Translations under genes and position numbers: made by a program
Assembly: GCA_965230195.1 (NCBI GenBank)
Contig: OZ245997.1
Location: 2,914,001 to 2,978,000 of the forward strand
Reading direction: 5' to 3'
Length of the DNA: 64,000 nucleotides
From: Putridiphycobacter sp965230195
GTDB lineage: Bacteria; Bacteroidota; Bacteroidia; Flavobacteriales_D; Crocinitomicaceae
In this document: one piece after another, positions 1 to 8,243 of the stretch
How the letters are laid out: every line of letters begins with the position of its first letter
How positions within the stretch are numbered: the first letter of the stretch is position 1
Notes under the pieces: generated by a model
What the model was told of the DNA's origin: nothing
Databases searched by the model: none
What the model saw: the letters and a program-made list of their open reading frames with translations, nothing else

Positions 1-554
1 TAATGGTGTATGGTATAGATAACTGTAATAAACACAGACGAAACCTGAACAATGTGGAGAATGACATTTGTCAGTTCAGGATCGTTACCTTGAATAGGGA
101 CAACTCTTTTTATTAGTTCCATTATGGCAAATCCACAAAGTATTAGAATTGCACTCCGTATACTGTACTTAATTTTTTTTGTTAATGTGACTCCAAATAA
201 TAGAATTGGAATTAAAAAAATATGGATAAAATTAGCACTGACTTTACTTGTCATGATTTCCTCAATCACAGTAAGAGAAACAATATATATGGTTAGAATT
301 ATTACTAAAATAAAGGCACCTATTTCATGTTTGCCCTTAACTGTAAAATAGAATACACTAATCATAAAAGGTAATAGAATAGCGTATGAAATAGCAGATA
401 TATAAGAGTCGGTAATGAATAAAATAGGAACCCATGCTGCAACAGTTACGCAGGTAAAAAAAGCCAATCTATTAGTTAAAATATTGGTTTTTCTATCTGA
501 ATCACTCTCACTGCCATCTACTCCTAAATAGGATATCCTACTCCATATTTTCAT
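1..554 (-). CDS. N-terminal part of a SpoIIE-type phosphatase paralogue, cut by the window edge
   Basis: The minus strand is open from an ATG at 554 to base 1 without a stop, so the gene continues outside the window. The visible ~184 residues begin MKIWSRISYLGVDG and align along their whole length with the N-terminal membrane half of the next gene (770-2173), which begins MKIWDRMSYMGVKS. Both have alternating hydrophobic segments that suggest six or so membrane spans, and both have the GKH, ATILH-like (VILH) and MEL(I/V)K patches at the same places. By homology to its neighbour the missing half should carry a PP2C/SpoIIE phosphatase domain; that part is inference. The two genes form a tandem duplication in the same orientation with 215 bases between them. 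Confidence 0.75.
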   Translation of the reverse strand, partial: MKIWSRISYLGVDGSESDSDRKTNILTNRLAFFTCVTVAAWVPILFITDSYISAISYAILLPFMISVFYFTVKGKHEIGAFILVIILTIYIVSLTVIEEIMTSKVSANFIHIFLIPILLFGVTLTKKIKYSIRSAILILCGFAIMELIKRVVPIQGNDPELTNVILHIVQVSSVFITVIYTIHH

Positions 555-769
555 CTGCCTTATTATAGATATGGTATATGCGGGGAGAATATCCTCAGGG
601 GATACAAATACAGTTAAAGATACGAAAAAAAAGTCTTTTTTAACCGTTTTAGCAAGATTACTTTATTACAGAATTTAAAAAACTAACCTTTTGGTTTATC
701 GGTTAATACTCCTTATAAAATCGTACAGGTATTGAAATTACTGGCGTTTCAAAAGAGGTAGATTAACAA

Positions 770-2173
770 CTATATTCTGGCTCCAATAACACAAATATCA
801 TCTATCTGATCATAGTCTCCTTTCCAGTTCCGAAATTCATTTTTAATTCGTTTTCTTTGTTCCTGCATTGGTAATCTATGAACGTTGATCAATAGTTTTC
901 TGAACGCGTTATTTTTGAATTTTTTTCCATATGCTCCCCCAAACTGATCCACAAAACCATCAGAGAAAATATAAAGACAGTCGTCTTTTTTAAGGTCAAT
1001 AGTATGGGTTTTAAAAGGTGTTGGGCGTTCGTAATTTGCTACAGGTTGTTTATTGGGTTTATATTCCATCAACTGATGATCCCGTATTATCCATAAAGGA
1101 TTATTGGCTCCTGAGTATTCAATGCTTACCGTTTCACCTTCTTTTGCGTTAACCGGCATCTTTATTAAGGCTATATCCATACCGTCCTGGACGCTTTCCT
1201 CCGATTTTTCAAATTCTTTGATGATTAACGCTCTGGTTTTATCCAAAATTTCTCCAGTAGTTGGTAATTTATACTCTCGTACTGCTCTGTTCAGGGCATT
1301 ATTGCATACAACACTTACTAATGCACCGGGTACTCCATGTCCGGTACAATCTGCAACAGCAAACAAGATATGGTCATCTATTTTTTGAGTCCAGTAAAAA
1401 TCCCCCGCAACAATATCTTTTGGATAATAGATGATAAAACTGTCGGAAAAGTACTTCTTAATCAACTTATCTGAGGATAAAATTGCGGCCTGAATCCTTT
1501 TTGCATATTCGATCGAGTTTCTTACTTCTTCGTGATTCTTTTCTAATTGTACATGCTGTTTTTCGAGTCTTATTTTTTGATTTATCAGGTTAACAGAATA
1601 ATGTAAACTGACCATTTTATAATGAAAGACGCTATAAATTATCACAATAAATATGGTGGATGTATTGACAAAATGAAGAATAACGTGGTTAATGTCTACT
1701 TCCTTTATGCTGTAGTTGGATTTGTATTTAACAAGCTCCATGATACCAAAACTGATAAGAATTAGAACGGAAATTAAAACACCATATTTTAAGTTTTTGA
1801 TAAAGGTAATACCTATTGATAGTATTGAAAGGAGGAAAAGGTGTATCATACCACGGTTAATTTCATAAGACATAATAGTATCAATGAAACTAAGTGAAAT
1901 GATGCATCCTGTCAGACTAAATATTAATAATACCAAAGCCAACTGATGCTTTCCCTGCTTATTAACATAAATGACAATTGAGGATAAAACGGTAAGTGCA
2001 ATGGCTAAGGTCAAAAGCTTAGTAGCCCCCAGAAAAATATAAATGGGGATATAGGATACAGCTATAAGAAAAATAATAAAAATCAATCTGTTGGCTAAAA
2101 CCTGCGTAGTCCTTCCTGAAGCCGTATCAATACTTTTAACTCCCATATAAGACATACGATCCCATATTTTCAT
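770..2173 (-). CDS. membrane-anchored SpoIIE/PP2C-type serine phosphatase
   Basis: A 467-residue protein. Residues 1 to about 200 hold roughly six hydrophobic segments, followed by a short coiled-coil-like linker (about 205-225) and a C-terminal SpoIIE phosphatase domain. The domain shows the features usual for Bacteroidota members: EYAKRIQAAIL before the domain, then PKDIVAGDFYW, VADCTGHGVPGALVS and the C-terminal YIFSDGFVDQFGG with the metal-binding aspartates (D of VADC, D of FSDG). Such proteins dephosphorylate serine or threonine, often on anti-sigma-factor antagonists, after sensing through the N-terminal part. No ligand domain that I recognise is present besides the membrane segments. 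It is the complete member of a tandem pair with the truncated gene at 1-554. Partner proteins are not encoded nearby. Confidence 0.88.
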   Translation of the reverse strand: MKIWDRMSYMGVKSIDTASGRTTQVLANRLIFIIFLIAVSYIPIYIFLGATKLLTLAIALTVLSSIVIYVNKQGKHQLALVLLIFSLTGCIISLSFIDTIMSYEINRGMIHLFLLSILSIGITFIKNLKYGVLISVLILISFGIMELVKYKSNYSIKEVDINHVILHFVNTSTIFIVIIYSVFHYKMVSLHYSVNLINQKIRLEKQHVQLEKNHEEVRNSIEYAKRIQAAILSSDKLIKKYFSDSFIIYYPKDIVAGDFYWTQKIDDHILFAVADCTGHGVPGALVSVVCNNALNRAVREYKLPTTGEILDKTRALIIKEFEKSEESVQDGMDIALIKMPVNAKEGETVSIEYSGANNPLWIIRDHQLMEYKPNKQPVANYERPTPFKTHTIDLKKDDCLYIFSDGFVDQFGGAYGKKFKNNAFRKLLINVHRLPMQEQRKRIKNEFRNWKGDYDQIDDICVIGARI

Positions 2174-2304
2174 AAGTCAAAATTTATAAGTGGGGATGTT
2201 AATGTCTTGCTAAAGAGCAATAATGCTTAATGTACAAATAAATTGAGAAAAAAAATAATTCTACGAACCTTATTTACTGTATTATTATAATAATATTCTA
2301 ATGT

Positions 2305-3330
2305 TTAATCGTCTGCTTTGCAGGTTAGTTTATCAAGTTGGCTGGCCAAAATTTGAGGTTGATCAACATGGATAGCAAGGTTTGTAAATGTTTTTTCGGA
2401 ACCGTATAAACCTGTCAATTGCTGTTCAGATTTAAAATGAATAACCATATTCTGACCTTCAATTTGTCCTAAAGGTGATAAGAACTGCGTGTCTCCGTTA
2501 GGTTCAATATTTTTGGTGGTTAGTTCAACATCTTCTATCTGATCAAGTGGTAAATTGGCTTCAGCCATAATACCATATCTCAACTTTAGTTTGTTGTTTT
2601 CAATACTGATTGGCCGTTGACTCAACGACTTTAGAAAACCAAAAATCTGGATGCCGGAATAAATACTTAAAATGGTTAGAATCCAGGCTGCAATTGAGCT
2701 CCATCTCTCTAAAAGAATATGAAAAACAAAAGTTTCAATTGCTATCAAAAAAATAACAACCAGCATAATGGCTCTTGTACCGGTTTCTTTATGGTATGTG
2801 AATTCATTTATCTGTAATGATTTTTTCTTCCACGTAAAAAAACTGTAGTAGATAGTTGCAAATTCCATAGCCATTAGTGCAGCTGCTCTTTTGGGTAGAA
2901 TTTCATTAGTGGTATATTTTAGGTTGGAATAAAAGTCATAAGTCCGGTTGGGATTTTGTTTGTGAAGTCTTATGGCTTTTCGGACTTTGATGATAATATA
3001 AGTCAGTGCTGATAATTCGACAACAGGTAGTATCCAATGTTTAATGAGTTCAAGAAATTGCTGGTTTTTTTGAGGAATAATCAATGAAGCAATGACTATA
3101 CCCAATACAAATACCGGAATAATGGTGGTTTTGGGGATTTCAGATTTTCTGATAAGTAAAAAATAGAGCAGTGGTACAGTTAACGTTAAGTCTGCAATAA
3201 TTCCAATTGACAAGCTATCAGGGTTATTTTGAAAAAACGAAGACTTTGACAAGAAAACCATCCCAATTATAATTAGTATTGGTAATCCGAATAATAGTGG
3301 GTTAGGAAGTGTTTGATTTTGTTTTACCAT
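2305..3330 (-). CDS. conserved multi-pass membrane protein with a C-terminal PH-like soluble part
   Basis: 341 residues. Four hydrophobic segments lie in the first ~115 residues, another pair around 185-235, then a soluble C-terminal part (about 240-341) with alternating beta-strand character that could be a bacterial PH-like domain (inferred from the pattern NNKLKLRYGIMAEANLPLDQIEDVEL, where an effector strand precedes a residue pattern typical of such domains). Similar proteins in Bacteroidota are sometimes labelled beta-carotene monooxygenase; no iron-ligand histidine pattern supports that label. The start overlaps the stop of the small upstream reading frame by 7 bases, suggesting translational coupling. 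Function unknown. Confidence 0.65.
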   Translation of the reverse strand: MVKQNQTLPNPLLFGLPILIIIGMVFLSKSSFFQNNPDSLSIGIIADLTLTVPLLYFLLIRKSEIPKTTIIPVFVLGIVIASLIIPQKNQQFLELIKHWILPVVELSALTYIIIKVRKAIRLHKQNPNRTYDFYSNLKYTTNEILPKRAAALMAMEFATIYYSFFTWKKKSLQINEFTYHKETGTRAIMLVVIFLIAIETFVFHILLERWSSIAAWILTILSIYSGIQIFGFLKSLSQRPISIENNKLKLRYGIMAEANLPLDQIEDVELTTKNIEPNGDTQFLSPLGQIEGQNMVIHFKSEQQLTGLYGSEKTFTNLAIHVDQPQILASQLDKLTCKADD

Positions 3331-3590
3331 AGCTTAAATTTATATATGATTAGTGGATTATAAAATGTGTTAAACCATCCATCAAACCTCGTTGTTTTAA
3401 TATTCAGAACAGCCGATTGATCCAGAAGACCGGTTTTGATTTGATTTTTGAAATAATTCGTACTTAAACCTGGGTGGAAAAGGAAAAATTGATTCCTGTT
3501 AGGGCGTTTAAATAAGAACCTGTATCTTAAAAGACTGACACCCTTAAAAAATGAAGCATTAACAGTAATTTTACAAGTGTTTTTCATCAT
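3324..3590 (-). CDS. small basic hypothetical protein, possible leader gene
   Basis: An 88-residue frame rich in Phe, Asn, Lys and Arg, with no recognised family, signal peptide or membrane segment. Two things argue that it is real: an exact promoter -7 element (TATATTTG on the minus strand, 3614-3621) lies about 25 bases upstream of its ATG, and its stop overlaps the ATG of the membrane-protein gene by 7 bases (ATGGTAA). If it is not translated, the membrane-protein gene would have a leader of about 280 bases. Against it: no homologue that I recognise and unremarkable composition. Confidence 0.35.
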   Translation of the reverse strand: MMKNTCKITVNASFFKGVSLLRYRFLFKRPNRNQFFLFHPGLSTNYFKNQIKTGLLDQSAVLNIKTTRFDGWFNTFYNPLIIYKFKLW

Positions 3591-3613
3591 TACACCCTTA
3601 CTTTAAAGCACTG

Positions 3614-3621
3614 CAAATATA
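3614..3621 (-). promoter_or_regulatory. Bacteroidota-type -7 promoter element
   Basis: The minus strand reads TATATTTG, an exact fit to TAnnTTTG, 24 bases upstream of the ATG at 3590. No clear -33 TTG is seen at the usual distance. It would drive the small frame at 3324-3590 and the membrane-protein gene after it. Confidence 0.5.
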
Positions 3622-3660
3622 CATAATTTATTACTGTTTTTTATCAGAAAATAGTGATTA

Positions 3661-3700
3661 TTTTAAAAGAAAAAAGACCTCATGAGAAGAGGCCTTTCTT
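3661..3700 (-). terminator. intrinsic terminator of the 139-residue protein gene
   Basis: Arms at 3674-3681 and 3689-3696 form an 8-base-pair stem with one G-U pair when read on the minus strand, followed by a run of T residues (A run on the plus strand at 3665-3675). It lies 21 bases past the stop of the gene at 3722-4141. Confidence 0.75.
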
Positions 3701-3721
3701 TATTGAAATCGGGTTTTATTG

Positions 3722-4141
3722 TTATTTAAACAAATGAATGTATGAATCGTTGGAACTGATGTGAACTTTTTCAGGAAATTCCGCATGAAGAATTAACTTA
3801 TTTTCGTGATGGTGTTCCAAACTTTCAATTTTTTTTCTGTCCAAAAGGATGACAGTGGAGTTGCCATGGTTATCAGTTTTATCCAGGATAGTTTCTTCAT
3901 TGAAATCACATTGCCAATGGGTTTGCGCAAGGTTTTCCTGATAAGAAATCTCGAAAGTGGGCACTTGGTAATAATGGTGTTCACCAATGCCTTCAATATC
4001 TATCACTAATCGCATAAATCCATTTTCAATAAAAAGGTCAGCCTCAGAAACTCCCAAATCGTTAAAAGATATTTTTCCGGTAATCGGTTCATTAAATTTC
4101 AATTTGATTTCTCCGGGATTAATTTGAACGGTATTTTTCAT
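3722..4141 (-). CDS. hypothetical cytoplasmic protein, 139 residues
   Basis: No signal peptide or membrane segment; the sequence alternates in a beta-rich manner and ends in a histidine-containing stretch (LEHHHENKLILHAEF). It has its own terminator (3661-3700) and an exact -7 element, TAATTTTG on the minus strand at 4162-4169, 20 bases before the ATG, so it is probably a monocistronic gene. It is divergent from the DUF4268 gene at 4229. I do not recognise the family and cannot assign a function. Confidence 0.6.
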   Translation of the reverse strand: MKNTVQINPGEIKLKFNEPITGKISFNDLGVSEADLFIENGFMRLVIDIEGIGEHHYYQVPTFEISYQENLAQTHWQCDFNEETILDKTDNHGNSTVILLDRKKIESLEHHHENKLILHAEFPEKVHISSNDSYIHLFK

Positions 4142-4161
4142 TTTTTGCAGTTTTGTTACTT

Positions 4162-4169
4162 CAAAATTA
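4162..4169 (-). promoter_or_regulatory. -7 promoter element of the 139-residue protein gene
   Basis: The minus strand reads TAATTTTG, matching TAnnTTTG exactly, 20 bases before the ATG at 4141. A -33 element is not evident. Confidence 0.5.
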
Positions 4170-4228
4170 CTTTCTATTTTTGATGAAGATCATGATGAAA
4201 GTTATGATTAAAACTTAATTTTATCAGC

Positions 4229-4690
4229 ATGTTCACAAAAGAAGAAAAGAAAGATCTGACTAAGGAATTTTGGGGTACTTTAAAGGAGAAGCTGACTGTT
4301 TCCGGAAAAATGAAAGGGCGTAATTTGGACTGGATGAACTATCCTAATAAAATTAATCATTTGTATTTCCGAATGGAGTCAACTGAAACATATGCAAAGT
4401 TTTGTGTGGATATACAGTTTTTAGATGCAGGGGTAAGGGAGGTGTTTTTTGAACAATTTGAAGAGTTTAAGACAGTTTTGGGAGAGTTAATGCCATATGA
4501 ATTATTTTGGTTGAAGTCGTATGAGCATTCTAACGGCAGGACTATTGCAAGGATTTATTCAGAGTTGAATGATGTGAACATCTATAATGTTAACGACTGG
4601 AAACAATCACAGCAGTTTTTGCACGATTGTTTTATTGCCTTTGACGAATTTTGGGCTGATTTTGGAGAGGTTTTCAGAAATTTAAAATAA
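4229..4690 (+). CDS. DUF4268 family protein
   Basis: 153 residues, soluble, rich in aromatic and acidic residues. The sequence matches my memory of the DUF4268 family (FWGTLKEKL near the N-terminus, then NHLYFRMES, CVDIQF, and a C-terminal FDEFWADFGEVFRNLK). Members are standalone in many Bacteroidota and also occur as C-terminal domains in proteins related to restriction or DNA-acting enzymes; no catalytic role is established. Start at ATG 4229. It stands alone, divergent from the 139-residue gene; no terminator is obvious after it. Confidence 0.75.
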   Translation: MFTKEEKKDLTKEFWGTLKEKLTVSGKMKGRNLDWMNYPNKINHLYFRMESTETYAKFCVDIQFLDAGVREVFFEQFEEFKTVLGELMPYELFWLKSYEHSNGRTIARIYSELNDVNIYNVNDWKQSQQFLHDCFIAFDEFWADFGEVFRNLK

Positions 4691-4870
4691 TTGTTTTGAA
4701 ACAATCAGTAAAATCAGTTGTTGATCTTCTGATATATATACTACTTCCTATTTAAAAACTTCAATCTTTTGTCTATAATCAGATTAACAGTTTATGGTTG
4801 CCGGACGAAATTTAACGGTTTCTAATTGCTAACTCTTACTACTTAATACTTACTACTCCAATACTTCATA
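4691..4870. repeat. AT-rich intergenic stretch ending in short degenerate repeats
   Basis: The gap between two convergent genes contains no gene. From about 4829 to 4872 the minus strand is built of imperfect 7-9 base units of the form AGTATTAAG / AGTAGTAAG / AGTATGAAG, directly after the dacB stop. I see no stable hairpin with a T run here. Confidence 0.4.
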
Positions 4871-6325
4871 CTAATATTCCGCCATTTTAATCATGAGCTT
4901 TTGAAAATATAGTTTTACTTTTTTGGTGGGACAATTATAGTTGTTGATAATCATAGCGTAAGCCAGTTTTTTTCCTGATTTACTGTTAACATAACCGGCA
5001 TAAGCTTTCATTTTACTCATTGTACCACTTTTACCAATTACTCTTCCGTGGGCTGAGGTATTTCTGCCAATACTGGCCATAGTTCCTTTTTTTCCTGCTA
5101 TCGCCAGGCTGTTTCTAAATGATTTGGAATCCTTCATAAATTCCAGCAACTCAACAAAAAAACGACTTGAAACTGAATTTGATCTTGATAAACCACTTCC
5201 ATCTGTCATGATTAGTGCTCTGGTATTTATTTTCGAACTCCAGTACGATTTACAAATCAGAGCACCATTGTAAGTACTGCCATAGCCTGATTTTTTTCTT
5301 GAAATTTCACACAGTAAATGTTCTGCAAACAGGTTAATACTTTTTTGATTGGTTAAGTTGACAATACTGGTCAGAGAAGGAGAGTAATGCGTGTATAAAT
5401 TTGTGGTTTTAACAGTTGCATATGAGGAGTCAGACATTAAATTTCGATAAGCTTCAGGTGCATACTTCGTCTTAATGCCAGTTTGATTCAAAGCATAATC
5501 AAACTCAATAGCAAAACATTTCTCAGGATCAGGATTGGAAGCTTTTACAATGAATTCTTCCCTGTTCATAGGTATAGATCCCTGTACGAACCAGTCCAAC
5601 GAATATGGGGCTCCAAAAACATAAGCATTGTCCCGCTTCGACTGTGCTGCTTTAACATCATTTCTGATATTAAGATTCGGAAAATAGGGGGTGGTACAAA
5701 ACAAATCCGCAGCGGTTTTGGCTGCTCCGGTCTTAAATGAGAGTTTAATAAGGTTGTCATAGATAGTCAGGCCATTGGGCCCGGCTCCGTAATAATTCCC
5801 TAAATCTCCCCAAACCCAACCAGTTGGTACACCCTGATACCGGTAAACTGATCCGTTACCAATAACACGTCCGTTAATTTCAGTAATTCCCAATGCTTTT
5901 AGAGTATCTGCCCATTGGTATAAAAAATCACTTTCTTCGCCTGTTTTATTGTAATATTTCGAGCCTAGTGTAGGGTCTCCACCACCAATAATGTATAAAT
6001 CTCCATGCAATATACCATTCACAGAGTCAATGTATCCTGAGTACTCTATTTTGGTTTTAAACTTATGTCTTGATCCCAATATTCTTAGTGCCGTAGCCGT
6101 GGTCACAAGCTTCATTGTTGATGCAGCAGGTATACTCATTTTGCCATTAACATCTGCAACAATTACATTATTGGTCAGGTCCTTTACAAAAAAGCTGAAA
6201 GGAGCATGTTGAATGGTTTCGTAAGTTGTTATCTGCTCCGCATAGGCCTGAATTGCATTTTTTTGCTCCTGAGCATTAGCCCAAAAACCAGTGTGAATAA
6301 GTAAAAAAAATAGAGCAATTCGCAT
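4871..6325 (-). CDS. dacB: D-alanyl-D-alanine carboxypeptidase/endopeptidase (PBP4, peptidase family S13)
   Basis: 484 residues with an N-terminal signal peptide (cleavage probably after AQ, residue ~19). Active-site motifs of the S13 family are present: SxxK as S69-T-M-K72, SxN in SRSNS (about residue 375) and KSG in GKSGTMSK (about 433). The family removes or cleaves D-Ala cross-links of peptidoglycan in the periplasm, allowing wall remodelling. The length is normal for Bacteroidota members. The gene is divergent from the polysaccharide operon with only 43 bases between the two starts, so regulation of the two could be linked. Confidence 0.93.
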   Translation of the reverse strand: MRIALFFLLIHTGFWANAQEQKNAIQAYAEQITTYETIQHAPFSFFVKDLTNNVIVADVNGKMSIPAASTMKLVTTATALRILGSRHKFKTKIEYSGYIDSVNGILHGDLYIIGGGDPTLGSKYYNKTGEESDFLYQWADTLKALGITEINGRVIGNGSVYRYQGVPTGWVWGDLGNYYGAGPNGLTIYDNLIKLSFKTGAAKTAADLFCTTPYFPNLNIRNDVKAAQSKRDNAYVFGAPYSLDWFVQGSIPMNREEFIVKASNPDPEKCFAIEFDYALNQTGIKTKYAPEAYRNLMSDSSYATVKTTNLYTHYSPSLTSIVNLTNQKSINLFAEHLLCEISRKKSGYGSTYNGALICKSYWSSKINTRALIMTDGSGLSRSNSVSSRFFVELLEFMKDSKSFRNSLAIAGKKGTMASIGRNTSAHGRVIGKSGTMSKMKAYAGYVNSKSGKKLAYAMIINNYNCPTKKVKLYFQKLMIKMAEY

Positions 6326-6368
6326 AGCTTTTCAGAAAAAAATTATCTTTACCGCTAAAGTAAAAACT

Positions 6369-8243
6369 TTGTGCGGAATAGTTGGAATCTGGGTAAAAAA
6401 TAGCGCTGCTGCTTCAGAATTAGATCATTTAGAAGCTGCAGTTTCTGCAATTTCTCACCGTGGCCCCGATCATATAGGTATTAAAAAGTATGCCAAAGTT
6501 GGCTTGGGACACGCCCGACTTTCAATTATTGATTTATCAGATCTTGCCAATCAACCTATGACTTCCCAAAATGGGGATGCCGTTCTTTGCTTCAATGGTG
6601 AAATCTATAATTATAAAGCACTTCGGGAAAATTTAATATCAAAAGGAGTTGTTTTTCAAACACAATCAGATACCGAAGTATTATTATATCACTTAATGGA
6701 AAACGGAATAGAAGGAGTGAAGGACCTGAATGGTTTCTTTTCATTTCTGTTCTATGATAAAAAAAATGACTGCTTATATTTTGCAAGAGATAAATATGGT
6801 ATCAAGCCACTTTATCTTTATGAAGATGATGATAAGTTCGTCTTTGCTTCAGAAGTAAGCTCCATTTTTAATTTTACAATTGATCGAACGATTGATGAGG
6901 AGGCATTGACACAACTCTTTGGGTTGACTTATATACCTGCTCCACTATCTATTTTAAAATGTGCCAACCAAATTCTTCCGGGGCATTATGGTAAAATTGA
7001 TCAAAATGGGTTAGTGATTCAGAAGTTTTATGATTTAGTTGAAACCAAACCATTAGATATTACCTATGAAGAAGCAAAGAAAACGGTAAGATCTAAGCTG
7101 GAACAAGCAGTTTTAAGAAGACTTGAAGCTGATGTTGAATTGGGGACTTTTTTAAGTGGAGGTGTTGATTCCTCGGTAGTTTCACTAATTGCTAAAAAGT
7201 ATAAAAACGATTTAAAAACCTTTTCTGTTGGTTTTGATATCCCCTTTTTTGACGAAAGTACTTATGCTAACCAAATGGCTGGTTCAATTCAGTCAGACCA
7301 TCACTCCGTACAGCTAACAAAGAAAGATTTTAATCAGGCCTTTGCTGATTTTTTAAATAAAATTGATGAACCTTTTGGTGATTCTTCAGCCTTTGCCGTT
7401 TACCTCTTAAGCCAATATGTAAAAAAACATGTTTCGGTTTGTTTAAGTGGCGACGGAGCAGATGAATTGTTTGGAGGATATAGAAAGTATGAAGCAGAGT
7501 ACCGCATCAGAAAATCAAATCAATTTGGTAAAGGGACAGTCAGACTAATAGCAGGTTTAATTAAAGGTTTGCCAGAAGGCAGAGGTGGTAAATGGGCAGA
7601 TATCAATCGGAAAATTCAAAAACTGGCACAAGGTTATCGCTTATCTATTACTGAAAGGTACTGGAATTGGGCAAACTTTATTACTGAAGAAAATCGAAAA
7701 CAATTACTGTTAAATCAGGTAACCGGAAAAAAATTCAAGGTCCCTGAAATAAGAGATGATCTTAATACATTATTTCAGGCTGATCAAAAGCTGGTGCTTC
7801 CAAATGATATGTTAGTTAAGGTTGACAGGATGTCAATGGCACATGCCCTGGAAGTACGAACGCCTTTTCTTGACTATGAATTGGTTGATTATGTAAATGG
7901 GTTACCAGCCTCTTTTAAAGTTAATAAAAATGGGCGAAAGCAAATATTGATTGACGCATTTAAGGATGATTTGCCTGAGGCAATATACAACCGGGGCAAA
8001 AAAGGGTTTGAAATTCCGATTTATGAATGGCTTTCCGAAGAAATGAAAGTAATATTTCAATCGGAGATATTTTCTGAAAAATACATTAAGGCACAAGGGC
8101 TGTTTAATTATAACTATATTTGGTCGCTTCAAAAGGAGTGGGACAATAAGGGGTTTGGAGATCGTATTTACCTGATCTGGACACTTATTATATTCCAGAA
8201 TTGGTGGGACAGACATTATTATAGAAATGACAAAAAAGATTAA
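6369..8243 (+). CDS. asnB: AsnB-type glutamine-dependent amidotransferase in a polysaccharide operon
   Basis: 624 residues. The N-terminal class II glutaminase domain begins with the catalytic Cys2 (MCGIVGIW), which must become residue 1 after Met removal, so the start is fixed at the TTG codon 6369; no in-frame ATG precedes the cysteine. The C-terminal ATP-pyrophosphatase domain carries SGGVDSS at about residue 262. Canonical reaction: Asp + Gln + ATP to Asn + Glu. Members located in capsule and O-antigen loci often amidate a sugar acid instead; since this gene heads an operon with glycosyltransferase, Wza, Wzc and WecA homologues, a role in polysaccharide modification is plausible but inferred. 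It overlaps the next gene by 17 bases. Confidence 0.9.
   Translation: MCGIVGIWVKNSAAASELDHLEAAVSAISHRGPDHIGIKKYAKVGLGHARLSIIDLSDLANQPMTSQNGDAVLCFNGEIYNYKALRENLISKGVVFQTQSDTEVLLYHLMENGIEGVKDLNGFFSFLFYDKKNDCLYFARDKYGIKPLYLYEDDDKFVFASEVSSIFNFTIDRTIDEEALTQLFGLTYIPAPLSILKCANQILPGHYGKIDQNGLVIQKFYDLVETKPLDITYEEAKKTVRSKLEQAVLRRLEADVELGTFLSGGVDSSVVSLIAKKYKNDLKTFSVGFDIPFFDESTYANQMAGSIQSDHHSVQLTKKDFNQAFADFLNKIDEPFGDSSAFAVYLLSQYVKKHVSVCLSGDGADELFGGYRKYEAEYRIRKSNQFGKGTVRLIAGLIKGLPEGRGGKWADINRKIQKLAQGYRLSITERYWNWANFITEENRKQLLLNQVTGKKFKVPEIRDDLNTLFQADQKLVLPNDMLVKVDRMSMAHALEVRTPFLDYELVDYVNGLPASFKVNKNGRKQILIDAFKDDLPEAIYNRGKKGFEIPIYEWLSEEMKVIFQSEIFSEKYIKAQGLFNYNYIWSLQKEWDNKGFGDRIYLIWTLIIFQNWWDRHYYRNDKKD

Noticed and set aside
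685..696. Short AACC-TTTT-GGTT hairpin between the two SpoIIE genes as terminator
   Set aside because: The stem is only four base pairs; the nearby T run is not enough to support a terminator.
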